36,188 nt of DNA from an uncultured Collinsella sp. (GTDB lineage: Bacteria; Actinomycetota; Coriobacteriia; Coriobacteriales; Coriobacteriaceae), in NCBI GenBank assembly GCA_958369225.1, contig CATXID010000011.1:1-36188 (forward strand), read 5' to 3'. Below the pieces are notes generated by a model. That model was not told where the DNA came from. It made no database searches and saw only the letters and a list, made by a program, of their open reading frames with translations. Made by a program: the position numbers and the translations under genes. This document shows, one piece after another, positions 1 through 7,776 of the stretch; positions within the stretch are counted from its first letter, which is position 1, and each line of letters starts with the position of its first letter.

Positions 1-21
1 CGAGCCGTGCGCTTGAACTGA
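1..21 (+). CDS. Possible 3' end of an upstream gene (partial)
   Basis: Read from base 1, the first frame gives six codons (RAVRLN) and then TGA at 19-21, directly in front of a strong terminator. The position fits the tail of an upstream plus-strand gene, but six codons cannot identify a product. Confidence 0.3.
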   Translation, partial: RAVRLN

Positions 22-22
22 G

Positions 23-55
23 AAGGGGGAGGCCTCGCGGCCTCCCCCTTTTTTG
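23..55 (+). terminator. Rho-independent terminator
   Basis: A perfect 10-bp stem (GGGGGAGGCC at 25-34 with GGCCTCCCCC at 39-48) closes a TCGC loop and is followed by a run of T. It ends whatever transcript enters from the left and insulates the acpS operon. Confidence 0.93.
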
Positions 56-100
56 TTTAGAGTCAGATCTAACAAACTCGCTGTGTTTTATGACCCTCGT

Positions 101-130
101 TTGTCGCATCTTCCGTTAACGGGCTACAAT
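101..130 (+). promoter_or_regulatory. Sigma-70-type promoter of the acpS operon
   Basis: TTGTCG at 101-106 and TACAAT at 125-130 are separated by 18 bases and lie 30 bases upstream of the acpS start. The -10 box is close to consensus. No operator is evident. It probably drives the whole acpS to tsaD cluster, because no later gene in the cluster has room for a clear promoter. Confidence 0.7.
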
Positions 131-159
131 AACTTAGTCTGTGCAATATGGAGGTGAAC

Positions 160-699
160 ATGGCTGAAGCTGGTATCGGCGTTGATATCGTCGAGATTTC
201 CCGCATGAAATCAATCCTTGAAAAGACGCCGTCGTTTGCTCGGCGTGTGTTTTCCGAAGAAGAGTGCGCATATTGCGACGCTTCATCGCGTCCTGCGGCG
301 CACTATGCGAGCCGTTTTGCTTCTCGTGAAGCGGTTCTCAAGGCTCTTGGTACGGGTTTTAGTCAGGGCGTCGGCCGCAATGACGTCTCGGTAACGCGCG
401 ATAAGCTCGGAAAGCCTAAAGCTGTGCTTTCGGGTCGAGCGCTCGAGATTGCTCAAGAGTTGGGTGTCGTTGAAGTTGCGCTTTCCATTACCTTGACGGG
501 TAATTTGGCCGTAGCCAATGCCATTGCGATCACCGAGAATGCTCGACCTAAGCCTAAGGAAGAAAAGGTGAGCACCAAGGAACGCGTTGCACAAACTTAT
601 AAAGAGGCTCGCTCGGTTTTAGATGAGCTTGAGCAACTGCAAAATTCAGCTTTGACGGAGCACCAGGGCGATGCTTCGCAAGATACGCTAGGAGCATAG
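160..699 (+). CDS. acpS: Holo-[acyl-carrier-protein] synthase AcpS with C-terminal extension
   Basis: Transfers 4'-phosphopantetheine from CoA to the serine of acyl carrier protein, which activates fatty-acid synthesis in the cytoplasm. The N-terminal GIGVDIVEI motif carries the Mg-binding Asp, and the FASREAVLKALGTG motif carries the conserved Glu. An ATG at 148 is in frame, but GGAGGTG (150-156) sits just upstream of the ATG at 160, so the later start is preferred (179 aa). The family is usually about 120-130 aa. Here the fold seems to end near residue 125, followed by about 50 charged residues of unknown role (KPKEEK, then a helical ERVAQTYKEARSVLDELEQL stretch). It is first in the operon and its TAG abuts the ATG of nnr. 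Identification is secure; the role of the tail is unknown. Confidence 0.93.
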   Translation: MAEAGIGVDIVEISRMKSILEKTPSFARRVFSEEECAYCDASSRPAAHYASRFASREAVLKALGTGFSQGVGRNDVSVTRDKLGKPKAVLSGRALEIAQELGVVEVALSITLTGNLAVANAIAITENARPKPKEEKVSTKERVAQTYKEARSVLDELEQLQNSALTEHQGDASQDTLGA

Positions 700-2316
700 A
701 TGAAACCGGTTTTGAGTACCGAGGAAGTCGTTCGCCTCGAGGATATTATCGAACGCGAAGGAACTTCGAAGGCCGAACTTATGGAACTGGCGGGTGAGTT
801 TGCTGCTCGTGAAATTCTAAAGCTCAATCCCGATCGCGTCCTGGTTCTGGTCGGTTTTGGCAACAACGGTGGCGACGGCTGGGTCGCGGCTGATATTTTG
901 AGTCATAAGGGCGTTGACGTGGATATCGTGTCTCCGGTTGAGCCGGATGAGATTCCCGCCGCTCTGGCTCGCCATGTTGCCCGCCGTACCGCCGGGCGTG
1001 ACGTGCATGTGTGCGTCGGTCCCTCGCGAGATGAACTTGAGGTTTTGATCGATAAGGCCGACGTTGTTGTTGACGCTATTTTTGGTACCGGTTTCCACGG
1101 TGACCTGCGTGCGCCGTTCTCCATCTGGATTCCGACGGTTAACGACTGCGCCGACCATGTGGTGTCCATCGATGTTCCTTCGGGTCTGAATGCCGAGACC
1201 GGTGTTGTTGACGACGACTGCATCCGTGCCGAGCGCACGGTTACGATGATCGCGCCCAAGATTGGCCTCTACAGCGCTGATGGCCCAGAGTACGCCGGTG
1301 ATCTGGTGTGCGGTAGCCTCTATGATCGCCTTGATGAGGTCATCGATGATGTCGACCATGCCGCCGAGATTGTCGAGCCCGGTGACCTGGTGGATTTCTT
1401 TGCTCCGCTACCCACGAATATCGATAAGTATTCTCGCGGTTCCGTCCTTATTGTTGCCGGCTCGGCACAGTATCCTGGCGCTGCTATTATGGCCGCCAAG
1501 TCTGCTGCCCGCGCGGGTGCCGGCTATGTGGCTGTCGCGACGCCCGATGCGTGTGCCAATCTTATTCGTATGGCACTTCCCTCGATTCCGGTTTTTGCAA
1601 TTCCGTCCGATTCGCGCGGCTCTTTTGGTGCCGCTGCTCGTATGACCGTGTGCGAGATTGCAAAGAAGTACAGCTGCGTACTGTGCGGTCCCGGCATGAC
1701 GACGTCTGCCGGTGCCATGCAGGTGGTTTCGGGCTTGTTGGAGCTTGATGTGCCGCTGATCCTCGATGCCGATGCGCTCAACTGCCTTTCTAAGATTGCT
1801 ATTGACGGTATCGATAGCAACCCTGAGATGTATCGCCGTGAGCAGCCGCTCGTCATGACGCCGCACTATCGCGAGCTTTCGCGCTTGGTTGCCGGTGACG
1901 AGGTTAACGATCTGGGGACTGCAATTGCGGCCGCGCAGAAGGTTGTCTGGGCTGCTGGCTCCGACAATCTCGTGGTTATTGCCAAGGGGCCGACGACGGC
2001 TATCTGTGGCGTTGAGCGCGTGCTTTTGCCGCTCTCGGGTCCGGCGTCGTTGGCGACTGCCGGTTCGGGCGATGTTCTTGCGGGCATTTTGGCTGGCACA
2101 CTGGCTACCATGCGTGATGAGATGGATCGCTGGGAGTTACTGTATTCGTATGCCGTTGCGCTTCACAGTTACGCGGGTTTTGCCGCGGCGACGGAGTACG
2201 GTGAGAAGAGTGTTATTGCGACCGATCTGATCGACTTGATCGGTCCTGCCATGGAATTGGCGGCAAAGGATGCACTTGATGATCTGGGAATCATGGACGA
2301 AGGGTCGGATGACTAA
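700..2316 (+). CDS. nnr: Bifunctional NAD(P)HX epimerase / ADP-dependent dehydratase
   Basis: Repairs hydrated NADH and NADPH. The N-terminal YjeF_N half (about residues 1-210) epimerises R-NAD(P)HX, with VLVGFGNNGGDGW as the nucleotide loop and VVDAIFGTG and DVPSGLNAETG as family motifs. The C-terminal ribokinase-like half (about 235-520) is the dehydratase, with GSVLIVAGSAQYPGAAIMAA, LILDADALN, MTPHYRELSRL and the TAGSGDVLAGILAG anion-hole motif. At 538 aa it is close to the usual length of the fused enzyme. GGAG at 691-694 lies a few bases before the ATG, which directly follows the acpS stop, so translation is likely coupled. The acpS-nnr-alr order is common in Gram-positive bacteria. Confidence 0.95.
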   Translation: MKPVLSTEEVVRLEDIIEREGTSKAELMELAGEFAAREILKLNPDRVLVLVGFGNNGGDGWVAADILSHKGVDVDIVSPVEPDEIPAALARHVARRTAGRDVHVCVGPSRDELEVLIDKADVVVDAIFGTGFHGDLRAPFSIWIPTVNDCADHVVSIDVPSGLNAETGVVDDDCIRAERTVTMIAPKIGLYSADGPEYAGDLVCGSLYDRLDEVIDDVDHAAEIVEPGDLVDFFAPLPTNIDKYSRGSVLIVAGSAQYPGAAIMAAKSAARAGAGYVAVATPDACANLIRMALPSIPVFAIPSDSRGSFGAAARMTVCEIAKKYSCVLCGPGMTTSAGAMQVVSGLLELDVPLILDADALNCLSKIAIDGIDSNPEMYRREQPLVMTPHYRELSRLVAGDEVNDLGTAIAAAQKVVWAAGSDNLVVIAKGPTTAICGVERVLLPLSGPASLATAGSGDVLAGILAGTLATMRDEMDRWELLYSYAVALHSYAGFAAATEYGEKSVIATDLIDLIGPAMELAAKDALDDLGIMDEGSDD

Positions 2317-2318
2317 TC

Positions 2319-3464
2319 ATGAATAAAGCCGATTTGACGCGCTGGTCCTGGGTCGAGATTGACCGAGGGGCGCTTCGCCGCAACACGAGGGCTTACAAGA
2401 ACCTGCTCGATCCACGTCAGCGACTGTGCTGCGTGGTCAAGGCCGATGCCTATGGCCATGGTGCCGTCGAGTGCGCCAAAATCATGTATTCGGCCGGTGC
2501 CGACATGTTTGCCGTGGCGACGGTTAATGAAGGCGTTGAGCTGCGCCGGGGCGGAATCACGAAACCCATCCTCATCCTAAGCGAGCCGCCTATCGAGGCC
2601 ATTCCGACGTTGCTCGAGTTCGATATCATGCCTTCGGTCTATACGTCCGATTTCGCCCTTGCCTATGGCGAGTGCGCTGTCGCGGCAGGCAAGGTGGGCA
2701 AGTACCATCTAGCCATCGAGACGGGCATGAACCGCATCGGTGTTCACTACACGCAGGTGCTCGACTTTGTTCGTGGTATTAGCTTCCATCGCGGTATCCA
2801 GTGTGATGGTGTCTTTACGCACTTCGCCACGGCCGATGAACCTTCGGGTTGGGACTATAAGCTGCAGTGCCAACGCTTTACCGAGGCCGTTCAAGCCATT
2901 AAGGACGCGGGTTTTGAGTGCGGCATCGTGCACTGTGCCAACACGCCGTCCTCGATGCTCGATCCCTCGATGCATTTTGATATGATTCGCGCCGGTGTTG
3001 GCTTGTACGGCATGCAGCCGTGCGAGCTGAGCAGCCGCGTGATGCAGCTGGACCCCGTCATGAGTGTTCATGCGCGCGTGACGCGTGTGGCACATCCTGC
3101 AATGGGCGAAGGTGTGGGCTACGGGTTTACCTATCGCGTGCCGCGCACACGCGTTCAGATTTGCACGCTGCCGATTGGATATGCCGACGGTCTTTCGCGT
3201 ACGCTCTCCAATCGTATGGACGTGCTGTATCGCGGCGAACGTGTGCGTCAGGTGGGTAACATCTGCATGGATCAGTTTATGGTCGCCATCCAGTCCAATC
3301 CGGCGCATGAGATTCCCGAGGCCGAGCATGGCGACGAGATGATCATTGTCGGCCGCGATGGTGATGCCGAGGTCACCATGGACGAGATGGCTCGCCTGCG
3401 CGGCACGATTAACTACGAGGTTGCTTGCGGCTTTGGCATGCGTCTCGACAAGGTCTACGTGTAG
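2319..3464 (+). CDS. alr: Alanine racemase
   Basis: PLP-dependent interconversion of L- and D-alanine, supplying D-Ala for peptidoglycan. VVKADAYGHG near residue 40 holds the lysine that binds PLP, and GVGYGFTYRV holds the second catalytic base, a tyrosine. The C-terminal beta domain has LPIGYADGLSR and GNICMDQFMV. At 381 aa it has the usual family length. The start lies two bases after the nnr stop and has only a weak ribosome site, so it probably relies on coupling to nnr. It lies in the same operon as the TsaE/TsaD genes, a familiar arrangement. Confidence 0.97.
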   Translation: MNKADLTRWSWVEIDRGALRRNTRAYKNLLDPRQRLCCVVKADAYGHGAVECAKIMYSAGADMFAVATVNEGVELRRGGITKPILILSEPPIEAIPTLLEFDIMPSVYTSDFALAYGECAVAAGKVGKYHLAIETGMNRIGVHYTQVLDFVRGISFHRGIQCDGVFTHFATADEPSGWDYKLQCQRFTEAVQAIKDAGFECGIVHCANTPSSMLDPSMHFDMIRAGVGLYGMQPCELSSRVMQLDPVMSVHARVTRVAHPAMGEGVGYGFTYRVPRTRVQICTLPIGYADGLSRTLSNRMDVLYRGERVRQVGNICMDQFMVAIQSNPAHEIPEAEHGDEMIIVGRDGDAEVTMDEMARLRGTINYEVACGFGMRLDKVYV

Positions 3465-3472
3465 GAGCCACT

Positions 3473-4093
3473 ATGGGTGTCATGCACATCCCCGGACATA
3501 GTCACCAAGCGCCGCGCGAGGTTGCACTCGAGGAGATTGAGACTGTTTTAGGCGACTGCCATCTCTGCCAGCTCTATCAGTCGCGTCATAACATCGTGTT
3601 TGGTGTGGGAAACCCCCACGCCCGCGTCATGTTTATCGGCGAGGCGCCGGGGCGTAACGAGGATCTGCAAGGCGAACCGTTTGTGGGGGCGGCGGGCGAG
3701 GATCTCAACGGCATCCTGTCGCTGGCTGGCCTCAAGCGCGAAGACGTCTACATTGCCAACGTGCTTAAGTGTCGCCCACCGGGAAATCGCAATCCTCGGC
3801 CCGAGGAAGTGCTGGCCTGTTCACCGTTTTTGCGTGAGCAGATTCGAAGCATTTGGCCCGATATCATCGTGACGCTCGGTAACCCCGCGACGCACTTTGT
3901 GCTTAAGACCGAGATTGGCATCACCAAGCTGCGCGGCAGGTTCCATCAGATGGGGCATTTTGTGGTGATGCCCACGTTCCATCCGGCGGCGGCGCTGCGT
4001 AATCCGGCGTGGCAGGAGCTGCTGGAGGAAGACTTTAAGATGCTGGGTGACTATCTGGAGCGGCATCCCGCGCCAGAGGGTGCCTCGGAATAA
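3473..4093 (+). CDS. Family 4 (Fe-S) uracil-DNA glycosylase
   Basis: Removes uracil from DNA in base-excision repair. The protein has the family-4 signature: CxxC (CHLCQLY) near the N-terminus, MFIGEAPGRNEDLQGEPFVG for the active-site loop, VLKCRPPGNRNPRPEEVLAC supplying two more cysteines for a 4Fe-4S cluster, and HPAAALRNP near the C-terminus. The frame is open from 3425 inside alr, but AGGAG at 3463-3467 lies just upstream of ATG 3473, giving 206 aa, which matches the family. Only eight bases separate it from the alr stop. Confidence 0.94.
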   Translation: MGVMHIPGHSHQAPREVALEEIETVLGDCHLCQLYQSRHNIVFGVGNPHARVMFIGEAPGRNEDLQGEPFVGAAGEDLNGILSLAGLKREDVYIANVLKCRPPGNRNPRPEEVLACSPFLREQIRSIWPDIIVTLGNPATHFVLKTEIGITKLRGRFHQMGHFVVMPTFHPAAALRNPAWQELLEEDFKMLGDYLERHPAPEGASE

Positions 4094-4105
4094 TAAGGAG
4101 CATAT

Positions 4106-4612
4106 ATGTCCCTGGAGCGCCTGGGGGTAGGTATTTATAAAACGGCTTGCTCTGTCGATACGGAGCATTTTGGCGAGCTGGTTGCGCCGTGCCTGGAAGA
4201 TGGTGATGTGCTGATTTTGACCGGCGGCTTGGGTGTGGGCAAAACCCACTTTACCAAGGGCGTTTCGCGTGGTCTGGGCGACGACCATATGGTCACGAGC
4301 CCCACATTCGCACTCATGGCCGTTCATGACCAGGGGCGTATTCCGCTGTTCCACTTTGACCTGTACCGTCTGGAGCATGCTTACGAGCTCGAGGATACGG
4401 GCATTTTCGATGTACTGGGCTATGAAGGTGCCTGTCTGTTGGAGTGGGGCGAACAGTTCCAGGACGAACTGACAGACGAGTATCTTTCGGTAACGCTTAA
4501 GCGTGATGAGAACGACAGCGACGTGCGAACGATAACACTCGAGGCGCACGGCGAACGCGCAGCGGAGCTTTCCGATTTGATTGATGAGGCTGTACAAGAT
4601 GAGCTTGCATAA
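4106..4612 (+). CDS. tsaE: tRNA t6A biosynthesis ATPase TsaE
   Basis: ATPase of the complex that makes N6-threonylcarbamoyladenosine at position 37 of tRNAs reading ANN codons. GGLGVGKTHFTKG is the P-loop, and PTFALMAVHDQGRIPLFHFDLYRLE is the typical central block, followed by LLEWGEQF. At 168 aa it is of normal length. AAGGAG at 4095-4100 is well placed before the ATG. Its 3' end overlaps the next gene, which carries the TsaB and TsaD partners, so the complex is encoded as a unit. Confidence 0.95.
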   Translation: MSLERLGVGIYKTACSVDTEHFGELVAPCLEDGDVLILTGGLGVGKTHFTKGVSRGLGDDHMVTSPTFALMAVHDQGRIPLFHFDLYRLEHAYELEDTGIFDVLGYEGACLLEWGEQFQDELTDEYLSVTLKRDENDSDVRTITLEAHGERAAELSDLIDEAVQDELA

Positions 4613-6983
4613 CGATTACGCGCTGGTGGTGGCGCTCGATACTTCGACCGATATGCTTGCCTGCGCGGCAAGCTGGATTGATGGGCAGACGGGCGAGGCG
4701 AAGCTGGTGAGTGGCGACCATATGTGCCGTCGCCATGCCAATGTGGAGCTCGTGAATACCGTCGACAGTGTGCTTGCTCAGGTTGGCATGGACCGTGCTG
4801 ACGTGGGCAGTTACGTCGTCGGTCGCGGTCCGGGTTCGTTTACCGGCGTGCGTATCGGCATTTCCACCGCCAAGGGCTTGGCGCGCGGTGCCAACGTGCC
4901 GCTGTTGGGTGTGTCGACGCTCGATGCCTGCGCATGGACCGCGTGGAAGGCTGGCGTGCGTGGCAAACTCGGCATTCTGGCCGATGCCATGCGCGGCGAG
5001 GTGTATCCGGCCTTGTATGTACTGAGCGACGAGGGCCCCGAGCGTCAGTTTGAGCGCGAGCACGTGGTCAAGGCTGCTGTGGCGCTTGATGAGTGGCGCC
5101 AAGCCGCGGACTGGGACCAGGTTCAGCTGACTGGCGACGGTCTCGTGCGCTATGGCAAGCTGCTGGGCGAGGATGAGGTCGCTCGCTGCGTAGAGCGCGG
5201 CTTGTGGTGGCCTTCGGGCGAGGGCCTCCTCCTTGCGCATGCCGCGGGTGACGGCGACCCGGCCCGCGTCCTACCGATCTATACGCGCCTTTCTGACGCC
5301 GAGGAAAACGAGCGTAAACGCCTCGGTCTTGCCGAGAGCGCGCAGAGCGAAATTACGGGCGTCGCCGATGAGCTCGCCGGCCGCCATCTGCAATTCCGCC
5401 CCATGGGTGCGGCGGACGCCGAGGGCGCGAGCGTGCTGGAGGCCGCCTGCTTTGAAGGCGCTGGGCACGAGGCGTGGACGCCGGGCATGTTCTTGTCCGA
5501 GCTGGGCGAGGATGTTGCGGCGCCGCGCAGCTGGTGGGTGGCGCACGACGACGGTCAGCTGCTGGGGCTTGCCGGCGGCATGGTCGTAGACGGTGACGTG
5601 CAGATTCTGGATGTTGCCGTCGACCCGAAGCATCGCCGCGAGGGTATTGCCCGCAAGTTGCTGTCGCACGTGAGCTACGATGCCCAGATGCTCGGCTGCA
5701 CCACGGCTTCGCTCGAGGTCGAGGACGGCAATGAGGGCGCTATTGCGCTCTATGCCTCCCTGGGCTTTACCGAGGCGGGCTGCCGCCGCGGTTACTACGG
5801 TGTTGGCAAAGATGCCATCGTCATGACGGCGCCGTTGCCCTTGGTGCTCCCGGTCGACAACGCTTCGCCCGAGCCGACGGCGGCTGAGCAGCGTGTATGG
5901 CCGCTACCTGCACCCGAGCGCACCGTCGAGGAACGCGCCGAAATTGAGCGCCGCCGCCTGGTGCTTGCCATCGAGAGTTCGTGCGATGAGACGGCTGTGG
6001 CGATTATCGATGCGGACGGTAACATGCTGGCCAATCAGGTTTCGACGCAGATCGATTTTCATGCCCGTTTTGGCGGCGTAGTGCCCGAGATCGCTTCGCG
6101 CAAGCACGTTGAAGTTATCGTGAGCGTCGTGGACGCGGCGCTCGAGGATGCCGCGGCATCGCTTGGTCTTGAGGGCGGAGCCATCGCGCCGAGCGAACTC
6201 GCCGCTGTTGGCGTGACACAGGGTCCGGGCCTGGTGGGCGCGCTCGTGGTTGGCGTCGCATTCGCCAAGGGATTTGCCTACGCTGCCGGCAAGCCGCTCG
6301 TGTGCGTCAATCATCTTGAGGGTCATCTGTTTGCCAACCTGCTGGCGCAGCCCGATCTCAAACCGCCGTTTATCTTCACGCTCGTCTCGGGCGGTCATAC
6401 CATGCTTGTTCACGTCAAGGCGTGGGGCGACTACGAGGTGCTCGGCGAGACGCTCGACGACGCCGTGGGCGAAGCCTTTGACAAAGTGGCAAAGGCGCTG
6501 GGCCTGGGCTATCCCGGCGGCCCCATCATCTCCAAGCTTGCCGAGACGGGCAACCCCAAGGCGATAGATTTCCCCCGTGCGCTCAATAGTAGGGGAGACT
6601 ATCGATTCTCGCTTTCGGGCCTTAAGACGGCGGTGACGCTCTACATCGAGCAGGAGACCAAGGCCGGGCGCACGATTCATCTGCCCGACTTGGCGGCTTC
6701 GTTTGAGGCCGCAGTCTTTGACGTTCAGTACAAGAAGGCCAAGAACGCGCTGCATGCCACCGGATGCAAGGAATACTGCATCGGCGGCGGCGTCTCGGCT
6801 AATCCGCATCTGCGCGAGATGATGATCAAGAAGCTCGGGCGCCAGGGCATCCGCGTGACGGTGCCGCCTCTTTCGGCATGCACTGACAACGCCGCCATGA
6901 TCGCGGAGGTCGCCCGCCGTAAATTCGACCGAGGAGAAATCTCGCCGTTCGACGTCGACGCCGATCCGAACATGACGCTGTAG
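4599..6983 (+). CDS. tsaB-rimI-tsaD: TsaB-RimI-TsaD triple-domain fusion (t6A synthesis and GNAT acetyltransferase)
   Basis: One polypeptide of about 794 aa joins three usually separate proteins. TsaB-like residues 1-235 include VVALDTSTDM and GRGPGSFTGVRIGISTAKGLA. A GNAT acetyltransferase of the RimI type spans about 262-405, with VDPKHRREGIARKLL as the acetyl-CoA loop. TsaD spans about 450 to the end, with VLAIESSCDETAVAI, the metal-binding NHLEGHLFA, LVSGGHTM and ETLDDAVGEAFDKV. TsaD and TsaB transfer the threonylcarbamoyl group to tRNA A37; RimI acetylates protein N-termini. The frame opens at 4581, but GAGG at 4585-4588 favours ATG 4599, overlapping tsaE by 14 bases. No frameshift or stop divides the domains. 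Confidence 0.94.
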   Translation: MSLHNDYALVVALDTSTDMLACAASWIDGQTGEAKLVSGDHMCRRHANVELVNTVDSVLAQVGMDRADVGSYVVGRGPGSFTGVRIGISTAKGLARGANVPLLGVSTLDACAWTAWKAGVRGKLGILADAMRGEVYPALYVLSDEGPERQFEREHVVKAAVALDEWRQAADWDQVQLTGDGLVRYGKLLGEDEVARCVERGLWWPSGEGLLLAHAAGDGDPARVLPIYTRLSDAEENERKRLGLAESAQSEITGVADELAGRHLQFRPMGAADAEGASVLEAACFEGAGHEAWTPGMFLSELGEDVAAPRSWWVAHDDGQLLGLAGGMVVDGDVQILDVAVDPKHRREGIARKLLSHVSYDAQMLGCTTASLEVEDGNEGAIALYASLGFTEAGCRRGYYGVGKDAIVMTAPLPLVLPVDNASPEPTAAEQRVWPLPAPERTVEERAEIERRRLVLAIESSCDETAVAIIDADGNMLANQVSTQIDFHARFGGVVPEIASRKHVEVIVSVVDAALEDAAASLGLEGGAIAPSELAAVGVTQGPGLVGALVVGVAFAKGFAYAAGKPLVCVNHLEGHLFANLLAQPDLKPPFIFTLVSGGHTMLVHVKAWGDYEVLGETLDDAVGEAFDKVAKALGLGYPGGPIISKLAETGNPKAIDFPRALNSRGDYRFSLSGLKTAVTLYIEQETKAGRTIHLPDLAASFEAAVFDVQYKKAKNALHATGCKEYCIGGGVSANPHLREMMIKKLGRQGIRVTVPPLSACTDNAAMIAEVARRKFDRGEISPFDVDADPNMTL

Positions 6984-6995
6984 TCGTACGGGTGT

Positions 6996-7148
6996 GGTCC
7001 CCGGCCCTGACCGGCCCAGCGGCCGTATATGAACTTTCCTGCTCTACAGTCCTGCTCACGACGGAGGCCACATTAAGTGGCCTCCTGTTCGTGCGGAACT
7101 CGCGATAAAGTTCATATACGGCCGCTGGGCCGGTCAGGGCCGGGGACC
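6996..7148. repeat. Hairpin element copy 1 (42-bp perfect arms, 69-nt core)
   Basis: Left arm 6996-7037 and right arm 7107-7148 are exact reverse complements over 42 bases. They enclose a 69-nt core (7038-7106) that begins CCTGCTCTACAGTCCTGC and ends GCGGAACTCGCGAT. Inside the core a second stem, GGAGGCCAC / GTGGCCTCC, closes an ATTAA loop. The element starts 12 bases after the tsaD stop. The core recurs inverted at 7334-7402 and in direct orientation at 30033-30102, while the outer arms are mostly different in each copy. No transposase is adjacent. It could be a mobile palindromic element or a structured RNA; the function is unknown. Confidence 0.9.
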
Positions 7149-7257
7149 TTTCTGTATCGACATAGCTTCTGAGCTGGTTTGGCGTCGACAACGTCCAGCA
7201 AGGTTAACAAGCCAGCGTCGAATTTCCGGCGTTCTTTAGCTGAAAGAAAAAGTTGGT

Positions 7258-7278
7258 GTGCGGAGCTTTGCTCCGCAC
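7258..7278. repeat. Short perfect hairpin between the two large elements
   Basis: GTGCGGAGC at 7258-7266 and GCTCCGCAC at 7270-7278 form a 9-bp perfect stem with a TTT loop. On the plus strand no T-run follows. On the minus strand ACACCAACTTTTTC follows, so it could be a weak minus-strand terminator. The rest of 7149-7291 shows no supported gene. Confidence 0.5.
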
Positions 7279-7291
7279 ATTTGGGATGGGA

Positions 7292-7444
7292 GCCCCCGAG
7301 AGCGGCGGGAGCCGGGCGGCGCATATGAACTTTATCGCGAGTTCCGCACGCAAAGGAAAGCACTCAATGTGCTTTCCGTCTTGCGCAGGACTGTAGAGCA
7401 GGAAAGTTCATATGCGCCGCCCGGCTCCCGCCGCTCTCGGGGGC
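7292..7444. repeat. Hairpin element copy 2 (inverted, 42-bp perfect arms, 69-nt core)
   Basis: Arms 7292-7333 and 7403-7444 are exact reverse complements over 42 bases and enclose a 69-nt core at 7334-7402, the same dimensions as copy 1. The core is the reverse complement of copy 1, keeping ATCGCGAGTTCCGCACG at one side and GCAGGACTGTAGAGCAGG at the other. The inner stem has changed on both sides together (GGAAAGCAC with GTGCTTTCC against GGAGGCCAC with GTGGCCTCC), so pairing is retained. Only the inner end of the arms (ATATGAACTTT or near it) resembles copy 1; the GC-rich outer 30 bases differ. Confidence 0.9.
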
Positions 7445-7541
7445 ATCTCTCATGCAAAAACTTTTGTCGGGTAAAGTCCGAGGTCAGTGGCGTTTTATAC
7501 CGAGAAATTCAAAAAAGTTGAAAATTCATTACATATTTGCG

Positions 7542-7570
7542 TTGACTTTAGGTAACTAAAGTTTCATACT
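7542..7570 (+). promoter_or_regulatory. Promoter of the cstA leader
   Basis: TTGACT at 7542-7547 and CATACT at 7565-7570 are 17 bases apart. The -35 box is near consensus. Transcription would start near 7577, giving a 5' leader of about 235 nt before cstA. Confidence 0.65.
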
Positions 7571-7641
7571 CCTTTTCAACCACTGGGGGATGTGAACACG
7601 CACGGATCGTTCACATCATGATTGAAGAGGATTTCTTAGAC

Positions 7642-7686
7642 ATGTTCACGCATCAGCTAAACATTATCAGCGTAGTAATTATCTGA
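7642..7686 (+). CDS. Candidate Ile/Val-rich leader peptide (14 aa)
   Basis: ATG 7642 to TGA 7684-7686 encodes MFTHQLNIISVVII, in which seven of the last nine residues are Leu, Ile or Val. AGAGGA at 7626-7631 lies 10 bases upstream. An in-frame ATG at 7618 would make 22 aa but has no ribosome site. Leader peptides that end in runs of the sensed amino acid are typical of branched-chain amino acid attenuators. Here the peptide is followed by a terminator and then cstA, a transporter, which is an unusual target. Translation has not been shown. Confidence 0.4.
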   Translation: MFTHQLNIISVVII

Positions 7687-7738
7687 TGCGGGTTAGCACA
7701 TACAGCTAGCCCGTACGATAACGGGCGGCTGATGAAGA

Positions 7739-7776
7739 TGAGGGCCGTCGAGCGCAACCGACGGCCCTCATTTTTT
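7739..7776 (+). terminator. Intrinsic terminator inside the cstA leader
   Basis: TGAGGGCCGTCG at 7739-7750 pairs perfectly with CGACGGCCCTCA at 7759-7770 and is followed by six T. It lies downstream of the cstA promoter and upstream of the cstA ribosome site, so it should stop most transcripts unless an alternative fold prevents it. Confidence 0.9.

Noticed and set aside
4497..5240. Minus-strand open frame opposite the TsaB region
   Set aside because: No ribosome site or family motif; it overlaps the conserved TsaB coding sequence.
6826..7521. Open frames through the hairpin cores giving similar peptides (REFRTQRKALNVLSVLRRTV-like) at three places
   Set aside because: The peptide similarity follows from the repeated DNA; the frames have no ribosome sites, run through hairpin arms and differ in their ends. 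I treat them as by-products of the element.
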